The notes below the pieces were generated by a model. It did no database searches, was not told the DNA's origin, and was given only the letters and a program-made list of their open reading frames with translations. A DNA stretch of 64,000 nucleotides, from assembly GCA_947382625.1 (NCBI GenBank), contig CANDAG010000008.1, positions 53,320-117,319 on the forward strand, written 5' to 3'. Origin of the DNA: an uncultured Lachnospiraceae bacterium (lineage in GTDB: Bacteria; Bacillota; Clostridia; Lachnospirales; Lachnospiraceae). The stretch's first letter is position 1, and every line of letters begins with the position of its first letter. Shown here piece by piece: positions 43,918-52,743 of this stretch. The position numbers and the translations under genes were made by a program.

Positions 43918-45669
43918 ATGAAACAATTTATTCACAAAAGATTGTGTCCGATCATGACAGATCTGTTTGAGCGGATCGCCGAAGGAGGCCTTACCCTTAC
44001 ACTGGACGGCATGCCCGCTTACAACGAAAAAGCGCAGTTTGTAGGCGGTAAGGTGATCAATTTTGCCTGTTACACGGCGATGGAGCTGTTGAAAACGGAT
44101 GAGAGCTTTGAAAAGCTGGGCAGTATGATCCGAATGGCATCCGACATGGAAATGGAGACATGGGGCATTCTAAATGGGATCACCGGACTGTACCGCCTGA
44201 AAAAGGCAGGACTTTTGGAAAAGGTGGTAGATGCCGGGACTCTGGAAAAAATGAAACTGTCCATGGACTGGAGAAAGTTTGTAAATGTGGAGGATCATTA
44301 CGCCCTGATCGACAAGCCCACCAATTACTACGGGGTGGCCTTCGGCATTGCCAGACACAGGGAGCTTTGGGGATGGGATGAGGAAGGTCACAGCCGAAAG
44401 CTTTTGGATCGGTTATTAGAGCACATCGATAATTTCTCCGGTGAATTTCTGTTTATGGATGAAACGCCGGGAGAGGGAAGGTTTGACCGCTACAGTATTC
44501 TGGTGCCCAGCGAGCTGGTATCCCAGCTTCTGGAGACCGGCTGGGAGATACCCGAAAAAATCTACAATATGCTGCAAAGATCAGCTCAGGTTTTTCTTCA
44601 TCTGGCCAATGAGGAAGGGATGGGATTTTCTTACGGACGCAGCATCGGAGCTTATGGAGATACGGCAGCACTGGAGGTTCTCTCCGCCGCAGTACGTGCA
44701 GGTGTATTCAGAAATCAGGAAGAGATAGAGATCGCCTACGGCTACAGCCTGAAGCTGTTGGATCATATCGTAGATTTCTGGTTCGATGAGGAAATGCAGT
44801 CCGTCAATATGTGGGAGAAGGGAAGAAAGACCGACAATTACCGGAACAAGAACCGGATCCTGGGAGAAAACCTGGCACTCTGCATGCAGATGGTTAATTC
44901 CATTGAGCACTGGGATGCGGCCGGTTATGGCAGCCATGAGATCTGCGGGGATTTCCGGGAAAAGCTCCGTCAGCTTTGTCCTTTTTACTATATTCCCTTT
45001 GCAAAGGGGCAGTACGAAAGAGGCCTGGCCATTGTGCGAGATGGCCGCCATGTGTGGTCGTTGCCTCTGATCAACGGCGGTACCCCCTATTACGATAAGG
45101 ATCCTTATATGCCGGTTCCCTTTGAAAACATGGTATTACAGGGCGTTCCGGAATGCAGTCACAGACAGCTGGTTCCCCAGTTCCTTCTGGAAAACGGGGA
45201 GGTTTTGATGCCAATCGCCTATTTCCGAACTATCACTCATTTAGAAACACCGAAAGGAGCAGAGATTGTTTGCATTATGGATGAACTCTGCCGTATGGGA
45301 ATCAGCGCTTCCCCTCAAAAGGCAGAAGGCGTCAGTGTAAAAACCATCTACTGCTTTGAAAAGAACCGGATTTCCCGGAAAGACGAGATCAAAATGAACG
45401 GATTGTATCGCGTGCAGAAAATACGTCTTGTGTTGCTGACCTATTCCGACCTTCCTGAAGTAAAGGATCAAAGGGTACGCTTCGGGGAAGGCGTGATCAC
45501 ATCCATGCAGACACAGGGATATGATACCTGCACGGCAACCGCCGCCCTGGAAGATGGAAGCTTTGACACGCCTCATGGAAGATTGGGAAGCGAAGTGGTC
45601 TGGGAGCGGGAAGCAGAGCCGGATGAGGACAGCTTCAGCCTCGGATGGCAGAGTGAGTATCAGCCGTAG
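43918..45669 (+). CDS. Unrecognised 583-residue protein, possible alpha/alpha-toroid carbohydrate enzyme
   Basis: I do not recognise the family. The N-terminal about 360 residues are helix-rich with spaced aromatic segments (DKPTNYYGVAFGIARHRELW, DETPGEGRFDRYS, GFSYGRSIGAYGDTAALEVL), resembling alpha/alpha-toroid polysaccharide lyases or hydrolases. The C-terminal about 200 residues look beta-rich (YERGLAIVRDGRHVWSLPLI). No signal peptide or membrane segment. A heparinase-like or GH154-like enzyme is conceivable from the two-domain plan; I cannot name catalytic residues. The start at 43918 follows AAAGGCGG; an in-frame ATG at 43870 is upstream. Confidence 0.7.
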   Translation: MKQFIHKRLCPIMTDLFERIAEGGLTLTLDGMPAYNEKAQFVGGKVINFACYTAMELLKTDESFEKLGSMIRMASDMEMETWGILNGITGLYRLKKAGLLEKVVDAGTLEKMKLSMDWRKFVNVEDHYALIDKPTNYYGVAFGIARHRELWGWDEEGHSRKLLDRLLEHIDNFSGEFLFMDETPGEGRFDRYSILVPSELVSQLLETGWEIPEKIYNMLQRSAQVFLHLANEEGMGFSYGRSIGAYGDTAALEVLSAAVRAGVFRNQEEIEIAYGYSLKLLDHIVDFWFDEEMQSVNMWEKGRKTDNYRNKNRILGENLALCMQMVNSIEHWDAAGYGSHEICGDFREKLRQLCPFYYIPFAKGQYERGLAIVRDGRHVWSLPLINGGTPYYDKDPYMPVPFENMVLQGVPECSHRQLVPQFLLENGEVLMPIAYFRTITHLETPKGAEIVCIMDELCRMGISASPQKAEGVSVKTIYCFEKNRISRKDEIKMNGLYRVQKIRLVLLTYSDLPEVKDQRVRFGEGVITSMQTQGYDTCTATAALEDGSFDTPHGRLGSEVVWEREAEPDEDSFSLGWQSEYQP

Positions 45670-46099
45670 GATTACAGACGCGGCGGATAATGAAAAGTTT
45701 TATACGTCAGCCACGCATTTGTTGCGTGGCTGGCAAGCCTTCGCGGGAGAATATGGTTCAGGAGGCAATTTGGGCATTGCGCGGCGAACTTTTATGCCCA
45801 GATTGCTGGTGACTGGACACGGAGTGGACAGTAACAATGAAAACCGGAAATGTGCAAGTTTGGAAGAAAAAGCTTGCCAGCATCTGTAAAAAATGTTATA
45901 GTTCATATGTTATCAATAAAACATTCAAATACACATTTCTGAAGTCACACGAAATGAAAATCTTGAGTTCTGGCTTTTCGCCACTAATTCAAAGCAACTC
46001 ATCAAATGCTGTCACGCTGTGCGGGTCAGCAAAAGTGCAGGCAGGCGAAAAGATATTTTCTCCTGGCTGGTAGCAAAATTCCAAACAGGAGGGAAATGA
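45670..46099. other. Noncoding gap with two hairpin-forming repeats
   Basis: No convincing gene is seen. CAGCCACGCA (45708-45717) and TGCGTGGCTG (45723-45732) form a perfect hairpin without a T-run. At 45809-45835 an imperfect palindrome GTGACTGGACAC / GTGGACAGTAAC belongs to the GTAACTGTTCA-like repeat family. The segment leads to the AGGAGG site of the Rpn gene. Confidence 0.5.
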
Positions 46100-47176
46100 A
46101 TGCAGGAAGAAAACCGACAGGGGATGAGTCCCAAACGCGACACCAGTAGCAAAAAGGTATTAGGCAACCCAACACTTTATGCACAGTTTCTGAAGGGCAA
46201 CATTGATATTCCTTTTCTCAAAAACGTTCAGCCACAGGATATAGAAGATGTATCAGAAAGATATATTCCCTATCTCGGGACAGAGTTTGAAGCAGACACG
46301 GTGAAAAGGGTGCGGCTCCACATTTCAGAGGAAGAGCAGGAGCCACTGTTCCTGATTTCTTTAACGGAGCACAAAAGCCGTGTGGATTATAATGTTTCCA
46401 TGCAGCTTCTGAAATATATGGTTTGTATCTGGCTGGACTATGAAAAAGAAATGGAGCAGAAAAAAGAAGGAATATCAGATAGAAAAAGCTTTCGCTATCC
46501 ATTGATCGTTCCCATTGTGTATTATGAGGGAAAGGCACCATGGACAGCGGACCGCCAGTTTCGGTCAAGGATCGCCAATCAGGATCTTCAGCTCCATAAC
46601 TGGGTGCCGGATTTTACCTATGAGGTGGTACGGCTCCACGATTATAGCAATGAGGAGTTGCTTGCACGAGGAGATGAGATGTCCCTGATCATGCTGTTTA
46701 ATAAAATACAGGACAGTGTGGATCTTTCAGAGTTTCTAAAGCTTCCTCAGGACAAGCTGGACTATGTGGTGAAAGATACGCCGGAAACAATCCTGGATGT
46801 GATCGTATCGGTAATGGAGAGCCTGTGCATCAAGATAGGGGTTACAGAGGAAGAGATGCAGGAATGTGTATCAAAGGTAAGGGAGCGCAGGATGGGATAT
46901 TTGTTTGAGAATATAGAAAAAATGGATATACAGGCGGAGAGACGCAATACTGCGGAGGCCAGAGAGGAAGCGAAAAAGGCCCAGGAAGAAGCAAGAGCAG
47001 CAAAGGAGGAAACAAAACAGGCAATCAGGGAGTCTCAGGAAAATACCATCAAATCCGTCATCACAGTCTGCCGGAAGCTACAGGCATCAAAGGAGCAGGC
47101 CGTGAAGGAGGTTATGGAAATCTGCAATAAAGACAGGGAAATCGCGTTGCAAAAGGTAGAACAGTATTGGCAGTGA
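46100..47176 (+). CDS. Rpn-family PD-(D/E)XK nuclease (putative transposase-like)
   Basis: A 358-residue protein of the Rpn/PDDEXK transposase-like family, whose members are DNA endonucleases promoting RecA-independent recombination. The nuclease core is in the first half: YLGTEFEADTVKR, then FLISLTEHKSRVDYNVSMQL, where E-x-K supplies metal and catalytic residues. YPLIVPIVYYEGKAPW is the usual following block. The C-terminal about 80 residues are a long coiled coil of Glu/Ala/Lys repeats. AGGAGGG lies 7 nt before the ATG. It is a stand-alone accessory gene, convergent with the AraC gene at 47197. Confidence 0.85.
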   Translation: MQEENRQGMSPKRDTSSKKVLGNPTLYAQFLKGNIDIPFLKNVQPQDIEDVSERYIPYLGTEFEADTVKRVRLHISEEEQEPLFLISLTEHKSRVDYNVSMQLLKYMVCIWLDYEKEMEQKKEGISDRKSFRYPLIVPIVYYEGKAPWTADRQFRSRIANQDLQLHNWVPDFTYEVVRLHDYSNEELLARGDEMSLIMLFNKIQDSVDLSEFLKLPQDKLDYVVKDTPETILDVIVSVMESLCIKIGVTEEEMQECVSKVRERRMGYLFENIEKMDIQAERRNTAEAREEAKKAQEEARAAKEETKQAIRESQENTIKSVITVCRKLQASKEQAVKEVMEICNKDREIALQKVEQYWQ

Positions 47177-47196
47177 CAGCAATAACTGTTTGCAGG

Positions 47197-48099
47197 CTAC
47201 GAATCCCTGTCCGGAAATTCAGAGGACAGCTTCAGAGCCATAAGCCCTTCCGGCGAGCCCAAGGTCAGCGGCGGCAGTACCCCTTTATCCTTCAGGGGCG
47301 AGTGCCCGAGGATGCGCATGTAGGAACGATAAAAGGAAGAATAATCACCAAAGCCCACTGCTTCCGCCGCGTTCTGGGCACTGAAGCCATTGATCAGAAG
47401 CTGCTGGGCGGCAATGATCCGTTTATGTACAAGATAGTCAAAAACCGTAGTCCCGGTGGCCTGGCGGAAGATGCGGTTCAGATAATGCTTGCTGATAAAA
47501 AAACGCTCCGAGAGCATATCCAGACTTATATCTTCTTTCAGATTCTGGTTTAAAAACCAGATGATCCGGGAGATGGTGTCGGCCTGCGGGCTGTAGGCGG
47601 CAGGGGAGGTCTGGCGGCACATACATACGATCCGGCCAAGCAGTGCTTCGATACAAAGAGGAAGCATTTGCTCCCGGGTCTGTTCGTCCAGTCCGGCACA
47701 GTCCCTGATCGCCTCAAAGTAATTGCGGATCTGAAACGGATCCGTATTTTCAAAATAAATATTTTGCCCGGACTGTTTTTCGAAGGAAGGGAAGGCAGAG
47801 AGCAAAAAGGCTCTCCTCTCCAAAGTGAGCAGGTCAGGATGAAAATGGAGCGAAAACCGACGATAGGTCCGGGATGTGTTGATCCTGATCCCGTGAAAAA
47901 CATGAGGGGCAAACAGAAGCAGACTCTCAGGAGCAGGCGTGTATTTGTGGCCCTCCACCAGATAATCCGCATCTCCTTCCAGGAAGAAAAATACTTCATA
48001 GAAGTTATGACAATGAAGCGAAAAATCTTCTGTGGCGTTTTGGGAGATATCATACCCGAAGTTTACTTTATCCGTAAAAATTTTGACGCTCTGGTTCAT
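47197..48099 (-). CDS. AraC-family transcriptional regulator with cupin sensor domain
   Basis: A 300-residue regulator. The N-terminal cupin has FSLHCHNFYEVFFFLEGDADY, the C-terminal domain has two HTH units (LDMLSERFFISKHYLNRIF and AAEAVGFGDYSSFYRSY). It is divergent from the isomerase-Gfo/Idh operon starting at 48333 and is its most likely regulator. AAGGAG precedes the ATG by about 10 nt. Two tandem copies of a dispersed 33-bp repeat lie in its upstream region. Confidence 0.92.
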   Translation of the reverse strand: MNQSVKIFTDKVNFGYDISQNATEDFSLHCHNFYEVFFFLEGDADYLVEGHKYTPAPESLLLFAPHVFHGIRINTSRTYRRFSLHFHPDLLTLERRAFLLSAFPSFEKQSGQNIYFENTDPFQIRNYFEAIRDCAGLDEQTREQMLPLCIEALLGRIVCMCRQTSPAAYSPQADTISRIIWFLNQNLKEDISLDMLSERFFISKHYLNRIFRQATGTTVFDYLVHKRIIAAQQLLINGFSAQNAAEAVGFGDYSSFYRSYMRILGHSPLKDKGVLPPLTLGSPEGLMALKLSSEFPDRDS

Positions 48100-48121
48100 G
48101 GCAGAGGGGCTCCTTTGGCAG

Positions 48122-48187
48122 TCAATAAGCCGGCTTGCGAAGCGCGGCGTTTGATCAATAAGCCGGCTTACGAAGCACGGCGTTTGA
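48122..48187. repeat. Two tandem 33-bp copies of the TCAATAAGCCG...GCGTTTG dispersed repeat
   Basis: Copies at 48122-48154 and 48155-48187 both read from TCAATAAGCCGGCTT to GCGTTTGA with three differences between them. Related copies occur at 50437-50472, 61736-61806 (two) and, inverted, 62544-62580. The pair sits between the AraC gene and the divergent isomerase operon. Confidence 0.85.
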
Positions 48188-48332
48188 TGATAACTCTTGT
48201 CTGACTTTTATAGTACATCATCAGGGCGATATTTGCAATAAAAGGAACATCCTCTGCAATGGCGGAAAAGAAAAAGAGAGGATATAGTAGAATCAGTAAA
48301 TAAGGTACGATCGAAAGAAAGGAAACGGGAGT

Positions 48333-49118
48333 ATGAAGACAGGAGCGCAGCTCTATACGGTGAGAGCGTACACACAGAACGAAAAGGATTTTTCCTGCAC
48401 CGTAAAAAAGATTGCAGAAATGGGCTATAAGACAGTACAGCTTTCTGCCATCGGAAAGGATTTAAAGCCGCAAAGGATACGGGAGATCTGCGATGAGGCA
48501 GGTCTGGAGATCGCATTGACCCACAGCGATGGAAACCGGATCCTGTATGACACGGAAAGGCTGATCGAGGAACATGACATTATGGGGTGTAAGTATATCG
48601 GACTTGGCTGTATGCCGGAAAAATATCAGTCTCCCCAGTGGCTGTATCATTTTGCAGAGGACTTTAAGGAGCCTGCAGAGAAGATCGCGGCGGCCGGAAA
48701 GCTTTTGATGTATCACAATCATGCCCTTGAATTCCGCAAATTTGCAGCGGAGAATGCGCCGGACGCTGCACCGGATAAGAGAGTGATCGAGTATCTTACA
48801 GAATGGTTTTCTGCGAGGGAGCTTGGCTTTACGCTGGATACCTATTGGGTTCAGGCGGCAGGCGGCGATGTATGTGAGTGGATCCGCACCCTGAAGGACC
48901 GTATCCCCTGTGTGCATTTGAAGGATATGGAGGTGACGGAGAACGGACCGGTAATGGCGCCCGTAATGGAAGGAAACCTGAATTTTGCAGCAATCCTGAA
49001 GGAGCTTGAAAACACCTGCTGTGAATATCTGTTAGTGGAGCAGGATGTGTGCCGGACCAGTCCCTTTGATTGCCTGAAGAAGAGCTATGACAATCTTGCG
49101 GCAGCAGGATACCGCTAA
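48333..49118 (+). CDS. Sugar phosphate isomerase/epimerase (xylose isomerase-like TIM barrel)
   Basis: A 261-residue AP-endonuclease-2/xylose-isomerase-like TIM barrel. Supporting features are the start MKTGAQLYTVRAYTQNEKDF, metal-ligand segments LMYHNHALEFRKF, LGFTLDTYWVQAAGGD and PCVHLKDMEV, and the C-terminal LLVEQDVCRTSPFDCL. Such enzymes isomerise or epimerise keto-sugars, and some act on 3-keto-sugars. It is followed after 50 bp by a Gfo/Idh/MocA oxidoreductase, a frequent pairing in oxidation-isomerisation routes for unusual sugars. Confidence 0.9.
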   Translation: MKTGAQLYTVRAYTQNEKDFSCTVKKIAEMGYKTVQLSAIGKDLKPQRIREICDEAGLEIALTHSDGNRILYDTERLIEEHDIMGCKYIGLGCMPEKYQSPQWLYHFAEDFKEPAEKIAAAGKLLMYHNHALEFRKFAAENAPDAAPDKRVIEYLTEWFSARELGFTLDTYWVQAAGGDVCEWIRTLKDRIPCVHLKDMEVTENGPVMAPVMEGNLNFAAILKELENTCCEYLLVEQDVCRTSPFDCLKKSYDNLAAAGYR

Positions 49119-49168
49119 GATGGTAAAGTGTATCAGCATACAGATTATGAAAGGAGTATAGTCGAAAA

Positions 49169-50338
49169 ATGGAAAAAGTAAGACTTGGTATCATCGGTAT
49201 AGGAAACATGGGAAGCGGCCATGCCCACAATTTAATAGAGGGTGAAGTGCCTGAAATGGAATTGGTGGCAGTGGCTGACCTGAAAGCGGACAGAAGAGAA
49301 TGGGCTAAGCAGAACCTTCCGGAAACCGTACAGATCTTTGAGGACGGGGACAGCCTTATTGAGTCTCATTGCTGCGATGCAGTGCTGGTGGCAGTACCCC
49401 ACTATGATCATCCCCGTTTGGTGATCAAAGCCCTGGAAAATGGCATACATGCAATGTGTGAAAAACCGGCAGGCGTTTATACAAAGCAGGTGCGCGAGAT
49501 GAATGAAGCGGCGGCAAAGTCTGACAAGGTGTTTGGCATGATGTTCAATCAGCGTACCAACCATGTGTACCGGAAGATGAAGGAAATCGTAGCAGGCGGT
49601 GAGTATGGAAAGATCAAGCGTGTGAACTGGATCATCACTGACTGGTACCGCACACAGGCTTACTACAATTCCGGCGGCTGGCGTGCAACCTGGGCCGGAG
49701 AGGGCGGCGGCGTTCTTTTGAACCAGTGCCCGCACAACCTTGATCTGTTGCAGTGGATCTGCGGGATGCCGGTGAAGGTGCATGCTTTCTGCCATATTGG
49801 TAAGTGGCATGATATTGAGGTTGAGGATGATGTGACCGCTTATCTGGAATTTGAGGGCGGAGCTACCGGCGTCTTTGTAACCACCACAGCGGATGCGCCT
49901 GGAACCAATCGCTTTGAGATCACACTGGAAAAGGCAAAGCTGGTCTGTGAAGACGAAAAGCTTACCTTCTATGTTCTTGATGAAAACGAGAGGGAGTACT
50001 GCTTTACCACAACAGAAGGCTTTAAAAAGCCGGATGGGCAGTATGTCACCCTGGAGACAGACGGGGAAAACCTTCAGCATGTAGGCGTGCTTCGTGCTTT
50101 TGCTGCTAACATTTTAAGAGGGGAGCCTCTGGTGGCAAGAGGAGAAGAAGGGATCAACGGACTGACCCTTTCCAACGCCATGCATCTTTCCTCCTGGCTG
50201 GGAAGAGCGGTGGAGATTCCCTTTGATGAGGAGCTGTTCCTGGAGAAGCTGAATGAGCTGAGAGCCAATTCCAAACAGAAGGAGAATGTGCAGGAAGTAA
50301 CCTTTGATACGGCAGGAACCTACGGGACAAAGAAGTAA
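49169..50338 (+). CDS. Gfo/Idh/MocA family oxidoreductase
   Basis: A 389-residue NAD(P)-dependent sugar/inositol oxidoreductase. The cofactor motif is LGIIGIGNMGSGHAHNL, the catalytic Lys is in AMCEKPAGVYTKQV, and the Gly-rich GGVLLNQCPHNLDLLQWICG contains the conserved D-x-x-H-like helix. Cotranscribed with the isomerase upstream. GAAAGGAG precedes the ATG. A hairpin terminator lies 45 bp downstream of the stop, ending this two-gene operon. Confidence 0.93.
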   Translation: MEKVRLGIIGIGNMGSGHAHNLIEGEVPEMELVAVADLKADRREWAKQNLPETVQIFEDGDSLIESHCCDAVLVAVPHYDHPRLVIKALENGIHAMCEKPAGVYTKQVREMNEAAAKSDKVFGMMFNQRTNHVYRKMKEIVAGGEYGKIKRVNWIITDWYRTQAYYNSGGWRATWAGEGGGVLLNQCPHNLDLLQWICGMPVKVHAFCHIGKWHDIEVEDDVTAYLEFEGGATGVFVTTTADAPGTNRFEITLEKAKLVCEDEKLTFYVLDENEREYCFTTTEGFKKPDGQYVTLETDGENLQHVGVLRAFAANILRGEPLVARGEEGINGLTLSNAMHLSSWLGRAVEIPFDEELFLEKLNELRANSKQKENVQEVTFDTAGTYGTKK

Positions 50339-50381
50339 CAGGACAGGGAAGAAATATATTTGTTGAATGATTGTACTTAGA

Positions 50382-50410
50382 GGCTGGCGCGTGATGCGCC
50401 AGCTGTTTTT
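50382..50410 (+). terminator. Rho-independent terminator after the isomerase-oxidoreductase operon
   Basis: CTGGCGC and GCGCCAG pair around GTGAT (50384-50402), followed by CTGTTTTT. It is 45 bp after the oxidoreductase stop. Confidence 0.85.
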
Positions 50411-50436
50411 ATAACGAATATGTAAGCTGGATTCGA

Positions 50437-50472
50437 TCAATAAGTCGGCTCACGAAGCGTGACAGCGTTTGA
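50437..50472. repeat. Single copy of the TCAATAAG...GCGTTTG dispersed repeat
   Basis: TCAATAAGTCGGCTCACGAA continues to GCGTTTGA, matching the 33-36 bp repeats at 48122 and 61736. It lies just after the terminator, upstream of the HAD gene. Confidence 0.7.
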
Positions 50473-50553
50473 TTGAACATAAGGACAGTTCGTGGAGCGT
50501 GCTGTCGTTGGTTAGCATCGCAGCACGGCTTGCGATATGCAGGAGGTGTAAGA

Positions 50554-51108
50554 ATGGAGAAGAAAGAACTGATTATATTTATAGACAGCGGAGATACTCT
50601 GGTGGATGAATCCACAGAGGTGCGGGACGAAAAGGGAGTGGTTCTGGAAGCGGGATTGTTTCCGGGAGCAGGGGAGACGCTGCAAGCTCTCCATAAAGCC
50701 GGTTACCGTATTGCCCTGGTGGCTGACGGGCTGGATGCCTCCTTCCGGAATATCTACAGACAGCATGGTCTGGAGGATTGCTTTGAGGCCAGAGCCATAT
50801 CGGAGCTCGTGGGGGCAGAGAAACCCTCTCCGGCTATGTTCCGTTCTGCCATGGAGCAGATGCAGCTGGCGGAGAAGGATAAAAGACGGATCGTGATGAT
50901 CGGCAACAATCTGGAGAGGGACATTGTAGGCGCCAATCAAATGGGGGTTTGGTCTGTTCTGGCAGGATACAGCCCAAGATACCGCATGGAGCCTGCCTGC
51001 CCGGAGGAGGAGCCGGATTTTGTGGCGGAGAACCCTTCCCGGATTCTGGAGCTGGTGAAGGAGATTAGGAGGAGGGTTTCTTCGTCAGGGATTGAGTGGG
51101 AGGAGTAA
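50554..51108 (+). CDS. HAD-family hydrolase
   Basis: A 184-residue HAD-like phosphatase. Motif I is IIFIDSGDTLVDE (nucleophile Asp first, second Asp two residues after an S-G pair), motif II resembles ALVADG, motif III Lys is in AEKPSPAMF, and motif IV is VMIGNNLERDIVGANQMG. It should dephosphorylate a small metabolite. The start at 50554 follows GCAGGAGGTGTAAGA; a longer frame from 50473 includes repeat DNA and is unlikely. It is a single gene downstream of the sugar isomerase operon and may act in the same route. Confidence 0.88.
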   Translation: MEKKELIIFIDSGDTLVDESTEVRDEKGVVLEAGLFPGAGETLQALHKAGYRIALVADGLDASFRNIYRQHGLEDCFEARAISELVGAEKPSPAMFRSAMEQMQLAEKDKRRIVMIGNNLERDIVGANQMGVWSVLAGYSPRYRMEPACPEEEPDFVAENPSRILELVKEIRRRVSSSGIEWEE

Positions 51109-51166
51109 TTTGGCTTGTTTGATGTTGAACAAATTTCTCATGGTGTGTATACTAAAGGAAACGGTT

Positions 51167-51313
51167 GTAAATGCTTTGTCTCAGATAGAGAGAATGCAAT
51201 ATGAGACAGAACTGACGGCAAAGGGATTTGCCCCGGGGCAGATCAGGAGATACGGATTTGCATTTAAGGGAAAAGAGTGTCTGATCCGGATCGGTTACAT
51301 GTCAGGAGAGTGA
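51167..51313 (+). pseudogene. C-terminal remnant of a PD-(D/E)XK nuclease of the AAA-ATPase (DUF1703-type) family
   Basis: The frame reads ALSQIERMQYETELTAKG then RYGFAFKGKECLIRIG before the stop. This is the usual end of PDDEXK_9 nuclease domains attached to AAA ATPases that are common in this group. The ATPase and most of the nuclease are missing, so it is a relic. Confidence 0.65.
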
Positions 51314-51315
51314 TT

Positions 51316-52113
51316 ATGAATAAAATGAATGATACATCGGTGGTAAGAAAACAATATGCCACATCAGATAATCTATATACGAGGATGTCTATCCACGATA
51401 AATACTCCACAAACAAGATGGGGTTTGGAAACTGGATATTTTCCAATTACAGGATAGACAAAGGAATGAAAGTTTTAGAATTGGGCTGCGGAACGGGGGA
51501 TATGTGGAAAAACAGAGAGTCCATCATCCGTGATTGTTCAAAGTTGATTCTCTCTGATTTCTCCGAGGGCATGATAGCGACAACAAAAGAAAATGTAGGC
51601 CATTATGATAATGTTGAGTACAAGGTTTTGGATATTCAGGAGATACCCTATGAAGATGAGACATTCGATGTTGTTATAGCCAATATGATGTTATATCATG
51701 TGCCGGATATAGAGAGGGGATTGTCTGAGGTGCGGCGGGTATTAAAGAGAGACGGTTCTTTTTATTGTGCCACATATGGAGAACATGGGATTACAGAGTA
51801 TCTCTCAAAAATCCTTGCTGCGTACGGCATCGAGGATCATCTGAATAAAAACTTTACGCTGCAGAATGGATATGATATTTTAAGTAAGGTTTTCCCAAAG
51901 GTAAAGAAATTAGAATATATTGATTCGTTGGCAGTTACCAATGTGGATGACATGGTGGACTATATTTATTCTCTTTCCAGCATGTCATCCCTGAGCGATG
52001 TGCCAAGAGATACGATCAAAGAAATTTTAATGCGGCATCTGACGAATGGGATTTTGAATGTACCAAAGGAGTATGGGATGTTTATATCGTCGATTGATAC
52101 GGCGTCTGGCTGA
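51316..52113 (+). CDS. Class I SAM-dependent methyltransferase
   Basis: A 265-residue methyltransferase of the Methyltransf_11/25 group. Motif I is VLELGCGTGDMW, motif II region is LILSDFSEGMI, motif III-IV is FDVVIANMMLYHVPDIERGL. CAGGAGAG precedes the ATG at 51316. Substrate unknown. It follows a nuclease remnant directly, in a patch of accessory genes. Confidence 0.9.
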   Translation: MNKMNDTSVVRKQYATSDNLYTRMSIHDKYSTNKMGFGNWIFSNYRIDKGMKVLELGCGTGDMWKNRESIIRDCSKLILSDFSEGMIATTKENVGHYDNVEYKVLDIQEIPYEDETFDVVIANMMLYHVPDIERGLSEVRRVLKRDGSFYCATYGEHGITEYLSKILAAYGIEDHLNKNFTLQNGYDILSKVFPKVKKLEYIDSLAVTNVDDMVDYIYSLSSMSSLSDVPRDTIKEILMRHLTNGILNVPKEYGMFISSIDTASG

Positions 52114-52476
52114 TCAGGCGGTATGTACAGAACGGTCATTTTTATGCCGGTTTAAAATTTCATGTACTCTTTCAACCTCATCAAGAATAAAAATGTTCTC
52201 ACGATGCAATAACTCTAATTCTACTTTTACATTTGCCATATCCGATTCAAGATTTGCTACCGTTTGACTTAATGCTTGTGTAACAGTTTTGAGGCCGTCA
52301 ATATCGGCTTTAACATTCACCATATCAGTCTTCAATCCGCTGATATCAGTCTTAACGCCATTCATATCAACTTTAAGACCTTCTATATTGGCTTTGACCT
52401 CCTGCATGTCGCGCTCAATGGAATCAAGTTTACCGAGTTTAAAGAGAATCACATCAAATTTTTCACTATCTGTCAT
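52114..52476 (-). CDS. Coiled-coil protein of unknown function
   Basis: A 120-residue protein made almost entirely of a coiled coil, with a repeating seven-residue pattern of the form GLKTDMV / GLKVDMN / GVKTDIS between about residues 25 and 65, then TVANLESDMANVKVELELL. There is no membrane segment or signal peptide. Proteins of this sort are common in Firmicutes genomes without assigned function. AAAGGCGG precedes the ATG. It converges with the methyltransferase, whose stop abuts this gene's. Confidence 0.8.
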   Translation of the reverse strand: MTDSEKFDVILFKLGKLDSIERDMQEVKANIEGLKVDMNGVKTDISGLKTDMVNVKADIDGLKTVTQALSQTVANLESDMANVKVELELLHRENIFILDEVERVHEILNRHKNDRSVHTA

Positions 52477-52659
52477 ATCATACCGCCTTTCCGGATTATC
52501 GTTTGCGAAAATGCAAAGAGACCACTTAATAGAATAAAATAAGAATTTAATTTGATAACAATTTATATGTTGAGTTTTACATTATCACAGTTATTCTGAA
52601 AAAGCAATAAATTTATGCAAATTAATAGAAAAATAAGTAACAATTCAGCCATGCCATTC

Positions 52660-52716
52660 ATAAGTTGTCGGCTTATACTCTTTGGCTGTTCATTCAGTCT
52701 ATTTCCGACAACTTAT
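52660..52716. repeat. Inverted repeat downstream of the GntR-type gene
   Basis: ATAAGTTGTCGG (52660-52671) is the exact complement of CCGACAACTTAT (52705-52716). It lies 28 bp beyond the regulator stop and may terminate that transcript, though no T-run follows. GTAACAATTCAGCC just upstream (52637-52650) matches the MITE end at 37164. Confidence 0.5.
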
Positions 52717-52743
52717 TTCATGTCGGGCGTCCGCCCTATAAAA

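Noticed and set aside
46100-47176. Insertion sequence around the Rpn-type gene
   Set aside because: No terminal inverted repeats or target duplications were seen, and Rpn proteins are stand-alone nucleases.
48122-48187. CRISPR array interpretation of the tandem TCAATAAGCCG repeats
   Set aside because: Only two abutting copies without spacers, and other copies are dispersed singly.
49232-50080. 282-codon minus-strand frame opposite the Gfo/Idh/MocA gene
   Set aside because: Antisense shadow caused by codon bias of the real gene.
51092-51313. Independent 73-codon gene after the HAD hydrolase
   Set aside because: Only its C-terminal part matches a PDDEXK nuclease tail, with no ribosome site; treated as a remnant.
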